From NCBI GenBank assembly GCA_024138025.1, contig JAMXBD010000963.1, forward strand, positions 1-64,000: a stretch of 64,000 nucleotides of DNA, written 5' to 3'. Source of the stretch: Combretum micranthum (taxonomy: Eukaryota; Streptophyta; Magnoliopsida; Myrtales; Combretaceae). Both the position numbers and the translations under genes were made by a program. The notes under the pieces are model-generated. The model saw nothing but the letters and a program-made list of their open reading frames with translations. It made no database searches and was not told the origin of the DNA. Of this stretch, positions 47,674 to 60,224 are shown in pieces. Each line of letters starts with the position of its first letter. The first letter of the stretch is position 1.

Positions 47674-50091
47674 AAATTCTTTGGAAAGAGTTCAAGTATT
47701 TTGAGCATTAGTTGCATTGATGCATAACTTGATCAATGCTTAGTACATACTGCTGCCAATGTTCTTATAGAGTTGAAGACTTCATTTGTTGTAGATGTAT
47801 CATTGAGTAAAAAAAAAAAAAAACTAAATGCTAGCACCGCAGCCCACTTCATTACATATTGTTGTACTATAGTGTGCGAACTTGCTACACTACTCCAGTT
47901 GTGCGAGCTGCCTCATGTTTATATGAATGAGGTTATCCTCATGAAATCATCTAATATCCATATATGATACATATAATTTCTCCTATGTTCATTGGTCTTT
48001 ATTGTAGTAGTAAAATAGCCGAAAAGTAGATAAGTACGCTGCAAAACAATTTTTTTTCTTGATACCAGTTGAATGTCATGGACCCGGTACTCCATAGAAA
48101 GCTATCACACTCTCCTTTTTTTTTTTCTTTTTTTTTTTTGAATAACATTTGGCGAATGGTGTAATTGTCTGGTTCAGGCCAAAGCAGGCTGAAATCAATA
48201 TTTTTTCAGTGTTATGCGTTTCGTAACCCCACGTATGCGAAAAAGTTATATCCTTTTTGAAGTTGATATAGTTGCAAACTCGAACCATTGAGTTGATTTG
48301 AATTTTTTTTTTTCTTTTTTTTTTTTTTTGTTATAACTCTTGATGAACATTATTCTTAAAAGCCTGTTGAAAGATCACGTAAGTGTCCTGTATTGGATTT
48401 ATCCACAGTTGCATGTTGGTGTGGGGTTGAGTCCTCATCTTTCTTTACACGACTAAAAAGGATATTATTAGCGTGTCGTCCGTCGCAGGTTCCGATCATG
48501 GTCTTATTTATCATCGTATGAAGTAAACTCCAAAGCGTCCATGGAAATTGCACTCCTCGGTTTCGTCATAGGTTTCTCTTTTTCTTATTCATCTTGGGAA
48601 CATATCCATCTTGAGAAAATAATCTTAGATTCAGTTTATAATCTTGATCTTCATCTGTTTTTCTCTTGAACAGTGACAAGGATATGGCTTGTTTCAATAG
48701 ATTGAAGCCGCAATTGCGCTTCTTTGTTCGTCAGGTGTTTATACAAAAGACATGCTGTCCTGCCATAAGCACCTAACACAATCCATAAATATTGTATATA
48801 TATATGCGTAGCGCTTCTATAGTAGCGAGCAATTCCGACTTTTGGTGGTATCAAGTGGCTTAATAACCTGCATGTGGGTTCTTGGACTTCCATCTTCGAT
48901 GAACCTTTGATACCGGAGTTGACTCGCACCCATAACTTTGTGTCTGCCCATAAGCGATTGATCAGTAAGGTTCATTCTTCTTGTATTACTTCTTTTCTCT
49001 CGTTTTTTGTTTTAATTTATTCATTTATTTAGTTCGTTCTTTAGATATAGGTATTTATATATACACATAACTCGTCTTTGCTTTCTCTGATCATGCACTA
49101 CCATAGACTTGAGTAACAATCGAAGTTGCGGTGAGGAACCACAGCAAGGACGTCGATGCATAGCAAAAGGGCAAAAGCATCTGTGAATGTTGGATATACT
49201 AATGCTACCTTTCCTTCTCTATTTATCATCATTCCTCCTCTATTCATCATCATTTTTTTAATTTAATATTTCTCCATCGTCAAATGGCAGGTATGAAACA
49301 AAGGTGGTGAATTTTGACAGGACAACCACAACCCCAAAAAAAGGTCTGATACTCGATCCCTTTTTTTGCTTGTACAGTTGATGAAAGTGGTACCAATGTT
49401 GCCTCATATCTTCAATAAATAATCATAATTGAGATGACATACTGCATGTGAATGACATAACTTGGCTCCTTGACTCTTTCATCCGCCATTCATGAACTTT
49501 CATAATTCTTGCTGTGATTGAAATTATTCTTTGATACGTGGCATACATATGCTTTTCACATGTTCTTAAATTCGTGTTCAACGATAGATGATGTCTCTTG
49601 CATTTGATATGGCCGCATTTTAGGCTTTTCCTCCCTTTATTATTATTTTTATTTGTATTAGAAACTTTGGCTGATAATGATATTTGTTCATCTTCCTGGG
49701 TATGGCTTCGGCCTATTTAATTCTTTGGACAGTAATTGATGATAAGGCAAGTAAGCTCACTATCTCCTTGAGTCGAACCCATTTGCTTTGCTTTCGCTTA
49801 TTGATTATGTGTCATGCATATTCCTTTTCCTTTTACTCTTCTTTTCTTTTTTTTTTTTTCTTAATAAATCTTTTGATGGCTCGTGCATATGATGATTTCA
49901 ACATGTACACAGTTTTGTTGCTCTCATCCTCATTGTCTTGCAGGCGTTATCTCACATTGGCCATTGAGCACAGAGCCTAGTCAATCCTAGCTATTCAGTG
50001 AAGAATCAAAGGAGCAACATACATTGATGACGAAAGAGGCAACAAAACAACCAATCTCAACATGCTAAAATCATCAAATAGAAAGACTTAG
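47674..50091. other. Region upstream of the plant-mobile-domain sequence
   Basis: No gene is recognised. T-rich runs lie at 48115-48139 and 48302-48329. The frames at 48651-48929 (minus) and 49684-49980 (plus) carry no known motif, though part of the latter could be upstream exon or leader of the mobile-domain transcript. Confidence 0.4.
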
Positions 50092-51646
50092 TGGTACGTC
50101 AAAACGGGGACCCACCACAAATCCAACTCTCCCGAGACCAGGGTGGATGACACCATTTCTGAAGACACTTTTTGGGATAAAGCTTCTCGCCCCAAGCCAT
50201 GTGCAACACCTCCTGTTGATGATGACCATCGATTAATCGTGCCCAAGTCACGTGCTGATTCCAGGGGTACCATCAGGGGAGATTCAGTGCTACGCTTCAG
50301 AAATGAGCGGAGGGAGCTACCTCTTTCCAGCAGACATTTTGCATTCCTTAAGGAGCCTCCATCTAGATGGAACAACTGGGTAGATCACATCATCGATAAC
50401 CTGGAGTATGTGCAACTCCTAAAACAAGCCAAAGTTTATAGTGTCATCATCACTTCAACGCACCTATGGTGCGTAAATACAAATAAGATGGAAGTATGAC
50501 GTGTTATCCTCTCTCGATGGAGTATCCAGACACATACATTCATCACTGCATTGGAGGAGATAACACCTACTCTGGAAGACATGTTTATGCTACTATACTT
50601 AAACTGTTCTAGATTGACCAATGTTGTTGCGGCTATCACTTCACACAAAGAGCGCAATCTTGAAGAATCATTAGTGGCTGCTCTAAAGGTTGTTCATGAA
50701 GATAATTCTCTTCTTGGATCACCCATTTCTTTGAAGAGCGGAGAAAAGACATGCCTCGAGTTATAGGACCAGCTCGCGGGAAAGAGTAAGTCTCTTCTTA
50801 TATGGTCATGTGCTCGTCATTTTTTTTTAACTTACACATGCATGTGAATCCTTTATGTTTATTGTAGAAATGAACTTGCTGCTTTCATTGCATTTTGGTT
50901 GTCACTATTTGTGTTTTCGGGTGCGCCCGAAGATGATGTGAGTCCACGACTTTTCCCTTTGGCAATACGCATAGCACAAGGTCAATGCTTTGCATTAGCC
51001 TCTTTCTACTTAAGGTCATTGTACCGACACCTTGACTTGTACTATCAAGCCTCTATGCATTCCAAGGGTCGCTACATAGTGGTATCTCATGTGGACTTGT
51101 TGTTCTTACAACTATTTTTCTACGAGCGGTTCCAAAATCACCTTGGACCCCTTAGTCTCATCGAGGATCCAAATCTTTTACTTCCAAGAACATCGATATG
51201 GCTCAAAGTAAAGGCTAAACGACCACTTCTTCAACTTATGGATGTTGAAGATGAATTTAGATTTCGCCTTTACATAAAAGAGTTTAAGGGATATGAAGGC
51301 ATTGATGGAGTTTATCCACATGGATCCAAAGGTGAAGTCATCCTAGTTGACAATCAAGAGAGATTGGATGAATCCCATGCGAGGTTTCTACTTTGGTACA
51401 TACCAGGGAACTTGCCATCATTGCTTGATAATGGAGATTTAAATGGGCGTTTCCTAGAGCAAAGGATAATGGTCTATTCCCCACATAGAGTGGGGCTCCA
51501 ATTTGGCTTTGATCAAGGAGTGCCATGCCTTCTCGGTATCACACAGAGCTTCAATTCTTGGGTAGGAATCGTGATGCTAAGTACACTAGCTCTCCCAGCA
51601 CACCCTCAGGCACAACCAGGATATCAGAGGCACTGTGTAACGACTT
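50092..51646 (+). pseudogene. Plant mobile domain (PMD) protein, degenerate
   Basis: The reading frame matches the plant mobile domain family (also called aminotransferase-like PMD; found in MAIL1-type nuclear proteins and in many transposable elements). Visible blocks: LRFRNERRELPLSSRHFAFL, RWNNWVDHIIDNLE, then after a TGA at 50497-50499, RVILSRWSIQTHTFITALEE and ITPTLEDMFMLLYLNCS (family pattern ERW..ETHTF....E.TPTLEDV..LL.L). After a TAG (50764-50766) and a probable intron (about 50786-50867) comes LAAFIAFWLSLFVF, then FPLAIRIAQGQCFALASFYLRSLYRHLD and GRYIVVSHVDLLFLQLFFYERF. The TGA may be a CGA-to-TGA change. A frameshift near 51535 likely breaks the C-end. No transposase is seen next to it. 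Domesticated gene or element remnant cannot be decided here. Confidence 0.75.
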
Positions 51647-51924
51647 GAAACTCTACCATCGAAGTATTATCCGCTTTGGCCACATGCCGCACGGTTTTGT
51701 CCTTTTTGGTGCCAGTGCTTCCCAAAGGGTCACCCATCCTGGGATTGCTCTGCCTAGAACACGCTTAACTTTGGACTTCTGACAAACTCCAAGGCATTAT
51801 ACCCAAAAAACGCCTATGTGATTAGAGTTTCACCATCTATATTTGAGAAGTATTACACTTTTTATTTCTAGTCGGTAATAATATTAAAATGACTAACTGA
51901 AAATTTAGGTTTTTTTCCTTTTTA

Positions 51925-52491
51925 GGATTAATTACAAATAAGTGAGTCATGTTTTGTGGTTTATAAAAAAAATGACTTGTGAAAATGAAATTTTTTTTTT
52001 TTTTTTTACAATTAGCTGACCCATAATTCAATTTGTCTTATTGCGTCTACATTTCCATTAAATCTATCACATGTAAAAAAATTTGGAAAAATCACGAAGA
52101 GAGTTTGGAAAAAAGGAAAAGTTTGGATCTTTCTCTTTTAAAGAAGACGAATGAAGTTCTATCTAACTAGGTTCACAATCTCTTGCACTTTCACATTCTT
52201 CCTATTTCTTAAGTTGTTAATTTTTTTACAAAGCCTTAATTTTGACCCAACGAGAAAACCTTTTTTTTTTTCTTAAGATTTCATCTAATTTTGTGTTTTG
52301 ATTACTTCTTTACTTTTTGATTCATAGCAAAAATTTGATCTTGTGCAACACCATTGCCCATGTATGGTTATGTGTTTGAATTCATGAGATTATGTTGAAT
52401 TTGGAGAAAAGGTATGATCTTAGCTTCTAGTTAGGCTTAATTATTAAGTTTAGGCGTTAAACCAGAAAGGACTTTGTCTTCTTCCTCGAGT

Positions 52492-52535
<44 letters not shown>

Positions 52536-53088
52536 CTTTAGGGGACCAATCCACAGTACTTGTTTAGCTCAAATAGGCCATGTATGGTGCTTGTTTCGAT
52601 CTGAGTTTGGTAGCTGACCAGAGTTCAGTAGCTAGGTGGAGATGGATGTCCAACAAGGGTATTTGAGGTTTAATGCAGTGGAGATGGAAGTCAGTTTCTA
52701 TGTGGTAACTAGGTTCCTTGGGAGTTATAAGAACTGTGAGAGGTGATTTGTTGGTGAGTCGACTCGATGTTGGTTGACTCGGCAAAGATGAGTTTAGGGA
52801 GAAAAAGGTGTATGTGTCGAGCTTAGTGATAGATGTGGTTTGAATGGGGAAGTCACACAGCTCAATATGGTAGGTTATAGAAAGAACAAGTTAAGAGAGA
52901 AAGTGATCTCGAGAGAGACTGAGGTAGCTAGAGAGAAAGTCACATGTTCTATGCACATGACCAAATTAATAGACATTTTGGTGAAACATAACAGCAACAA
53001 TTATTGATTAGCTAATTGTCAAAAGAATTTTCGCAGGTCATGTTTTTGTAAAACCACAAAAACACAAATCATTTATTTGTAATTAACC
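51925..53088. mobile_element. Non-autonomous Mutator-like element, possible gene carrier
   Basis: The ends are inverted copies of about 95 bp: left GGATTAATTACAAATAAGTGA..., right ...TTATTTGTAATTAACC, each leading to ACAATTAGCT in the inner part. Flanks CCTTTTTA (51917-51924) and CCTTTTTTA (53089-53097) form an 8/9-bp target duplication differing by one T. The 1164-bp element has an interior of higher GC with a (CT)n run at about 52493-52532 and no recognised coding domain. Long terminal repeats with a foreign-looking interior fit a Mutator-like element that picked up host sequence. Confidence 0.75.
52493..52532. repeat. (CT)n microsatellite
   Basis: About 20 uninterrupted CT units within the Mutator-like element. 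Confidence 0.95.
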
Positions 53089-53132
53089 CCTTTTTTATTT
53101 AGTTTGTACCCATAATTTGAAAGTTGCTAATA

Positions 53133-53409
53133 GGGATTTTGTACATGAACTTTGGGCAAGTAGATGATTAGGTACCTAAACTTTCAAGAAGACCAATTCC
53201 ATAACTAGTCAAACTTTTTGTGCCCTTTTTCACTATCTCATCCAAACATTATTTGACACGTGTGCATTACTTAAAGAGATAATAAAAGAGTAAGGTAGTA
53301 AAAAAGGGGTATGAAAAGTTTAGTTAAATATGAAATTGATTTTCTTAAAAATTCAGATACTTAATTGTCTATTTGACCAAAGTTCAGGTACCAAAAGATG
53401 TTTTTTTCC
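53133..53409. mobile_element. Mutator-type foldback MITE
   Basis: Flanked by a perfect 9-bp duplication TTGCTAATA (53124-53132 and 53410-53418). The arms of about 70 bp are inverted copies: GTACATGAACTTTGGGCAAG on the left corresponds to CTTTGGTC...GGTACC on the reverse of the right end. Non-coding, 277 bp, only 45 bp right of the larger Mutator-like element. Confidence 0.85.
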
Positions 53410-53959
53410 TTGCTAATATCATTCTCAATCCACTTTTGTTTGTTAAATCTAATTTTTGCCTACACTATTATATTGACTAATATTATTTATCATGCTATTT
53501 GTTTAAAGAAGATGATTAATTACTTTCACAGCTAACTGTATATTATGTATAAAACATTAAAAGTTAGAAATGAAAAGAGGCACAATTTACATAATGATTA
53601 CGATATTATCTTGACGTAAGCAGGTATAAGTTGGATAGAATTGAAACCCTATCTCATACTACTCTATATATATCGATTTTCAAATTATAAATTCAAATTC
53701 TAGCTTATGACAATCTATAATCACCCTGCAAACAATACCCTATATATCTATAAAGTTTTTACATTTTTGTATAGCATGAAGGTACATTTCAAATTCTTTT
53801 TAATCCCTACTTCTAAAAAGTATTTGCATAAGGACTTAAAAAGAGCAAGAAAATTTCTAAAATGAAATTTAATGTAAAGCAGCCTAATGCTATATAGACA
53901 ATTTTGAGAAATTATTATGCCAATCAATAAGATAAATTTATTGACTCATGATAGAGGTC

Positions 53960-54785
53960 GTCACAATTCAATTCGCGTCTAGAACCAACAATTCATGGTT
54001 CCAATTTTGGTAGAATCAAAACCAAACCGTAAAAGCTGGGACGATTCCTGGCTCTTGGGAACCGGTGGTTTTCATAGTTTGATTCCAATTCTACCAGAAC
54101 CATGAACTATCCAAATTTTTTTCCCTTTTTATAATTGGTTTTTTAGGGAAAACAATCAATCCAACAAAAACAATAAGTTCCAATCTATAAATTTCTTAAT
54201 TCTTTTTTAATCCTTTGTACTATAATTTTATTATTATTAAATTTTGGTATTGGACATTCTATAAAATACAAAAAAGAAAAAAATAATAGATATTGATAAA
54301 GGTACTCAAATAAGACAATGGGCCAAAGATTTCTATTGAGAATGCTTTTGAATTTTTACCACTTTTAACTATATATTTCATTTTAATTATTTAGTGTCCA
54401 TCTCATTATTGTTTATTTATTTCATTGAATAGTTTTGACAATCACCATCTATAAAAACAATTTGCATAGCAACATTAATACTTGAGTTTTTAGCATTTTT
54501 GTAGCCAAAGTAAATCGCTTTTTTATCATCTTTTATCTTCTTTGGCTTTCCTTTTTAGATTTTTATTTTTCTTTTTTTTTTTTAGATCTTTCTAGTCAGA
54601 CACGATATGGAATTACCGAATCCATGGGTCCAATGCCCTATTCAAGACCAAATTGGACTTGAAACAGCGGTTCCAAGCTCTGACCCATCCTAATCCGCCA
54701 TCAACAAGCCAGTTTCCAATATGATAACATACGGTGACGGCTCACATAGGTTTCCGATTCCAACCTGACTCTTGATGGTGTCTAA
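53960..54785. repeat. Worn element with GGTTCC/GGAACC subterminal repeats
   Basis: Both sides of an AT-rich core carry repeated (A)GGTTCC, GATTCC and GGAACC motifs in opposite orientations (left about 53965-54110, right about 54600-54770). The layout is like the hAT-type elements in this window. The ends are not definable, and the next element inserted close to the right edge. The similar block at 34100-34830 may be a relative. Confidence 0.35.
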
Positions 54786-54793
54786 CTCATGAC

Positions 54794-55673
54794 TAGGGAT
54801 GCAACCGGGGCGGGTCGTTATAGGGTACCCGCCCGCCCGCCCCGCTAAAAACCCTATAGGGTCTGACCCTATAGGGTTTAGGGTCGGGTTTTGGTTGTAC
54901 TCATAACCCGTTGGGAAAACCCGACCCGATTTAATTAAAAAAAATTTAAAAAATTTAGTTTAAGGAATTTACTATTCATTAGTTGAATGATGCTTTTCAT
55001 ATAATCATTTTGTTATTCATGTATTGTCACATGATAGGATATAAATTATATTTACAATTAATAATTACTGACCAATTATCCATAGAAAATCGATTTCCAT
55101 GTGCAACCTTTCTCATTTTTTCAAAATTCATTTCTTTCCCATGCAACACAACAAAGTATAAAAATTAATTTTCTAAAAAAAAAATAGATATTATATATAT
55201 ATATGTAATGACAAATAAATCAAGAATACATAGATCGTTGTATAGTATCATCATTTTATTATTATTATTTTTTTTTTGAGTTGAATGTATTTTATATATA
55301 TATATATGTAAGTCTTCTAATAATTTTAGACAATGACATGTCTTGAGTTACTGACTTTACCTTATATATTCAGTTTTCACGTTTAATAATTTTTTACTTG
55401 TCTTTAACGTTTTCTAATTTTTTTTAAATAAAAATTAGGATCTTTATCAACTCCATTGAAATTTTTGCCCTCCTAATACATGCCTCACTACGATAATAAT
55501 TTAATCAAATAATAAAATGATGCATTTAATTATGTAATAGATTAAACGGTCGGGTTCGGTCGGTCGGGTTTCTAAGAAATCGGGTCGGGTCGGGTTCTGG
55601 GACACCCAATTTTTAATCGGGTCGGGTTTGGGACAGCATGACCCGACCCGAACCCGACCCGTTTACATCCCTA
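54794..55673. mobile_element. Non-autonomous hAT-like element with perfect 8-bp target duplication
   Basis: CTCATGAC occurs at 54786-54793 and 55674-55681, directly abutting inverted ends TAGGGATGCAACCGGGGCGG and CCCGTTTACATCCCTA. An 8-bp duplication is the hAT signature. The subterminal regions are full of CGGGTC/GACCCG repeats; the 880-bp AT-rich core has no transposase. It shares both ends and much of the left part with 27442-28418 but is better preserved. Confidence 0.92.
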
Positions 55674-55681
55674 CTCATGAC

Positions 55682-57043
55682 ATACGTAATGTGAATGAGC
55701 GACATTTTTCCTTTTTACAACAATTGAAAGATTGCATCATTAATATTAATAATATTTTTGAAGTCAACATAAACAAAAAGGACTTTATTACACAAAGAAG
55801 CCATATCACTCTTTAAGAGATTTTACAAATAGGTTCTATTATATGTATTAGGTGCGTTCGTATGTTGGTTTGACGTCAGTTTGGCATTTATTTTATGTCT
55901 ATTTCAGTCTGACTATTCAACTAATCTCTCTTCCATCTTTTTATTGTCCACCAATTCAAGAAATTATTAAGCTTCTATTCTTTACAATAAATCAATTATA
56001 GATTTTTACTCGAAGAAAAAACATATTTCAAAGAAGGTAAGGAAGAAAATTTAAAATAAAATGCTAGGTCTTAGGAATCCGTAAATGCTGCCAAAAAATA
56101 AAAAATAAATAAATGTCTAAGTATAATAACATTATTCAGTCAAAGTAATATTAAACGTGGGCATATTGTAAATAATATCTTCTTCTATTCGTTACTTTTA
56201 CCATTTTCCTTCTTATTTTTATAACTGAGCATTTAATCACTGAAATTTCCAAGCACATGCTTTCAAAGCCTTACCTCCATTTTACCCAGTACCAATGATA
56301 AAATATTTAATAAAATTAAAATAATTACATAATATTAGAGAGAAGAGAGAGAATGCCTTATTTTCTTTCTAAATATTTTAGTTTGTTAATATTTTGTTAT
56401 GATTAATGAGATTTTCTATTGGTTTCAATTTTTATTATTTATAAAGAAAAAAATAATCACGTAGAGATAACCTTTTATTTATGTTTTTATTTTTTGAGAT
56501 TTAGGACTCTAAAGGATTGATTTAAAGATAAATGATATATATATGCGTGCATATATATAACTATCAATATTTAGACAATTGACATTGCAATAATAATATG
56601 CTAACACACCACGTAATAATGCATTTGGTTAGTTGATTTAGTGTCGATTTGGTATCTGTTTTTATCTGTTTCAATCAGAATCTTATCAAAAACAGATAAA
56701 TATGAAAAATATATTTTTACTCATAAACTAATAAAAGCCACGGATAAAATACAAATAAAATACAGATAAAAACAGACCATTATATATACAAAATGGAACA
56801 ATCACCTTAGAAAGTTCCATGTATTTCCTTAGTTACACAATCCTACATACATCAGCATCTATAAAATCATTTTTCATACGTTTTGCATACGATCCAGCAC
56901 CCATCTAAACAAGGCCTTTATATAGTATCTAATCCCTCTCATTGTACAAATTTACTCTAGCAAATTGCTACCTAGTACAAAACACCATATGTTTGACCAA
57001 AAATCATTCCATTTTTGTGTGAGAATCAGGAAATGTTAAATGA
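55682..57043. other. Intergenic sequence and 3' flank of the AR791-type gene
   Basis: No coding region is supported. A TCTGTTT-type MITE block lies near 56628-56790. The last 200 bases are presumably 3' UTR of the minus-strand gene that follows. Confidence 0.5.
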
Positions 57044-60000
57044 TCAAAATGAGCTATAAGATGCTGATTTCCTACGAATTGTGCCTTTGGATTCACTGCG
57101 CGAATCCTTTAGTGCTTGTGCATATTTTGCCAACTCCTGGAAACTTTCCTGTGATAGATCTTCTCTGCCTGTTAGAGATTTCCTGAAACTGAGAGAGGAT
57201 CCAGCATCACTGCTTCGGCAAGACCTCTCAGTATCATCTAGCTTGAGGCTCTTCAGTCTGCGCAGATCCAATGAGCTCCTAGATGAAATACCAGATGGAG
57301 TGTTGTTTGCTGAAGTACCTGGCCAATTGCAACTACCTGCATCTATTCCTGAGGTTGTCAAGCTAGAACTGACCCGGGGTGAATGGGATAATACGAATCC
57401 AGCACTCCTGCTTCTGGGGTTTCTGTCTTATCTATTGATGGATGGTGTCGATCATGATGGCGATCTTTTCCTATGACAAGTTTCCTAAGCTTGCCAAATA
57501 GTTTAAGCTTTTTCGGGGTGTGTGTTTTGTTGGAGACACGAAAATCTGCATACGTTTCATCCACATCTCCAGAATCTGTGACGTTGGAGTTCTGAGAGGA
57601 GTTCTGCGACAATGACCAACGATCAGAATCAAAATCTAATGTACCCATTCCCTTGTCAATTGTACCCTCAGTGCCAGCATATTCTAGGATAAGCCGCTTA
57701 GCTTTCTCCTCGGATTTGGGGCTCAGAGTTCTGCTCAGGTCTCTTGCAGCAGTTTTGCCTTCTGGTGGATGGTAATTCCTCAGCTCATATCGCAGACAGG
57801 CATTTATCCATCGAAGATAGACTAGCTCCTCCAAGTCAGCACATCGGCCTGCTTTAAGTTGTTCCATTTGTTCGGCCAGATTTTCGTTTTCTTGTCTCAA
57901 AAGCTCACCCTCTTTCCTTAATGCTTCAGCCTGAACAGATATCACAGACTTTAGATGGAATTCACAGAGGAAACAGGTGATTCTTTTATATTGTTCACAT
58001 TTGAAAAGATGTAGATATCATGATAAAGGGGAAAAAAAATGTAGTGACCCAAGATAATTACTTATTTGGTTAACCTTATAAGAATAATAGTTATTCCTTC
58101 CCCACCGTAAATTATTATGTCTCCATTCCCTCTATCCATATTCCAACAATCACATAACGCATGAAACACAATTGCTCGATACAGCTACCGTCTTTCATTC
58201 CAATTCATATATGACAAGATGTGATTGGACAATATGTATGCAAACAAAATGGGGAGGAGGAGCTTTGTCCGATAGTAAATGAGAACGCAAGACCAATTAG
58301 AAGAAGAAGAAGTCTCACGTCGGAATCTTCTAATACACAATTTGCTAGCAGTTGAGTGGACTCCAACCTCCGAGACAAATCAGAATTCTCTAGTTGCAAC
58401 CTCAGATTAGACTTCTTCAAGTCTTCAACCGTGTTCCAATAGTTTTAGCTTTTCAAAAGCTTCTGCACCAGATGATCCATCCCTACATTCCTGATCCTGC
58501 AACTTAGCAACTTTTTTCTGTAGTAATAATATGTGCTCCGGTTTTGTTCAGCTTCAGACTTGAGTTTCTTTTTTAACATCTTAATTTTTGATTTAGAAAC
58601 TTCAAGTTCGGCTACAACTTTAGAGTGATCTGCAACTTGTGACTCTAGCCTCAGGTTTTCTGCTTTTAGAGATTCTATCTTAAGATTGAAAAGCTTTGCC
58701 TCCATATTATTTATCTTCAATCGGTTTTGGAGCTCCATCACCGTTGCTTCCTGCTCCTTAAGCCCATAATATTCCAGCAACTGGACCTCGAGATTCCTTT
58801 CCCTCTCCTGAAGCTTTCTAACCATGCTCTTGATGTGCCTGATTTCTTGCTCATATACATCTCTTTCGGTTGTAACGAGAGATTTAGGAGTTTCGACATC
58901 AGATCTCAGGGTATCAATGTCTTTTTTCAGAGAAAATCCAGTAGTGTTGCCACTTAAGTCAAACTCTTCACAAGATCATCAAACTCTGGCAAAAGTAAGG
59001 CCTCTTTCTCTCCGCTATGCCCACTGCTTGGAGAGTGATCAACATGGACCTTTAAATAGAAAACTATTTACATTAAATTTGAGGACATGAAGATCAGTTC
59101 TCTATACAGAGTAAAACTCAGAATTCATCATCAATTCCATAAACCATTTGCATGTATCACCAACATCATTGCTCTAAAGAAAGAAAAATACATATGATGC
59201 CATCTGGGAAGCATATCGTGAGGTTTGAACAAACGTGCTAAAAGAATCTATTAAGAAAATTGCAATCACCTAAAAAAGAGTATAGCAACTATACAAAACA
59301 GTCCCAAACATAAATAATCATCAGGTCTGCATGGAAAGGCTCTAGAATATGCAATCTAGCAGAAGTCCTACTATGGCGACTACTGTTCAGTAAGTTCATC
59401 AGCCATTTAACCAACTATGCTATCTCCAATTGGAGGACAGAGCTTTCCAGGCATTTGACCAGCCATGCTATAATATACCGAGTGAAAAGAGAATAAAAAT
59501 ACAAAAGCAATATGGTCAAAAACAGAACAAGAGACAAAGAACACAAAGTGAAGTCCAACTTATTCAACTGAATCGAGTCGGTGTTGATTATTAAGGGTAT
59601 ATATGATTAAATATTTTGAATCCATGATTTCTATATAAGGTAATATGAAAAACTGAGTAATTCACAGGATGCTTCCAAAACAATAATATAAAGGGAAGCA
59701 ATGATGCAATTCAAAGGTAAAATCAATATTTAAGATAACAAGATTACAAGGCAAGTGCATTTGGCATGGGAATTAGTTATCACAGTGTAAATCATATGCT
59801 CCCTTACATGCTTCTCTGTGATGGTTGATGTGATAATTCGAGAATGTTGGGTTGCTGTTGTGCTCTGAAGATCCTCCTTAAGGCCAGTCCTATGTCCTCC
59901 AAAACTAGTTCCATTGCTTTGATCTGAACAAAAATCACAATCTGTTCAAGTTGAGACCACAAGTAAAATAAATAAATAAATAAACAAGTTAACAAATGAA

Positions 60001-60185
60001 AAAACATACAAACTTGAGCTACGGAAAAGAACAGGACCAACCTGAGTGACGAGGCGAGGAGGAGGAAGAGACGGTTTGTTCTTTCTGGTTCTACGGCGAG
60101 CAAAGAGGAACGCTGCAAAAGACAGAGCTATTGCAACACCAATTTGTATCAACACTGGCTTTACATCCTTCTTTAAACGCGACAT
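57044..60185 (-). CDS. CHUP1/AR791-family actin-binding coiled-coil protein, four exons
   Basis: Exons on minus: 60185-60042, 59923-59808, 59049-58319, 57930-57044 (TGA 57044-57046); introns are GT-AG. The start MSRLKKDVKPVL leads into a single hydrophobic segment (IQIGVAIALSFAAFLF) then ARRRTRK, an N-terminal membrane anchor. Exon 3 is a long coiled coil (KSMVRKLQERERNLEVQLLE, LQNRLKINNMEAKLFNLKIESL). Exon 4 has the family hallmark EELVYLRWINACLRYELRNY followed by ARDLSRTLSPKSEEKAKRLI and a Ser-rich tail ending RRKSASYSSF. CHUP1 relatives tie organelles or membranes to actin; the short proline-poor layout and N-end look most like AR791 of Arabidopsis (inference). Single-base shifts lie near 60068 (exon 1), 58966, 58538 and 58435 (exon 3), and about 57400 (exon 4). 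Homologous sequence continues across each, so the locus looks intact apart from these. Confidence 0.87.
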
Positions 60186-60224
60186 GATAATCCACAAGTG
60201 CTAGTTTTAGCAAGACATATAGAC

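Noticed and set aside
52564..52785. 73-codon minus-strand frame in the Mutator-like element
   Set aside because: No recognisable domain; may be chance within a possible captured fragment.
57081..57476. 131-codon plus-strand frame
   Set aside because: Antisense to exon 4 of the AR791-type gene.
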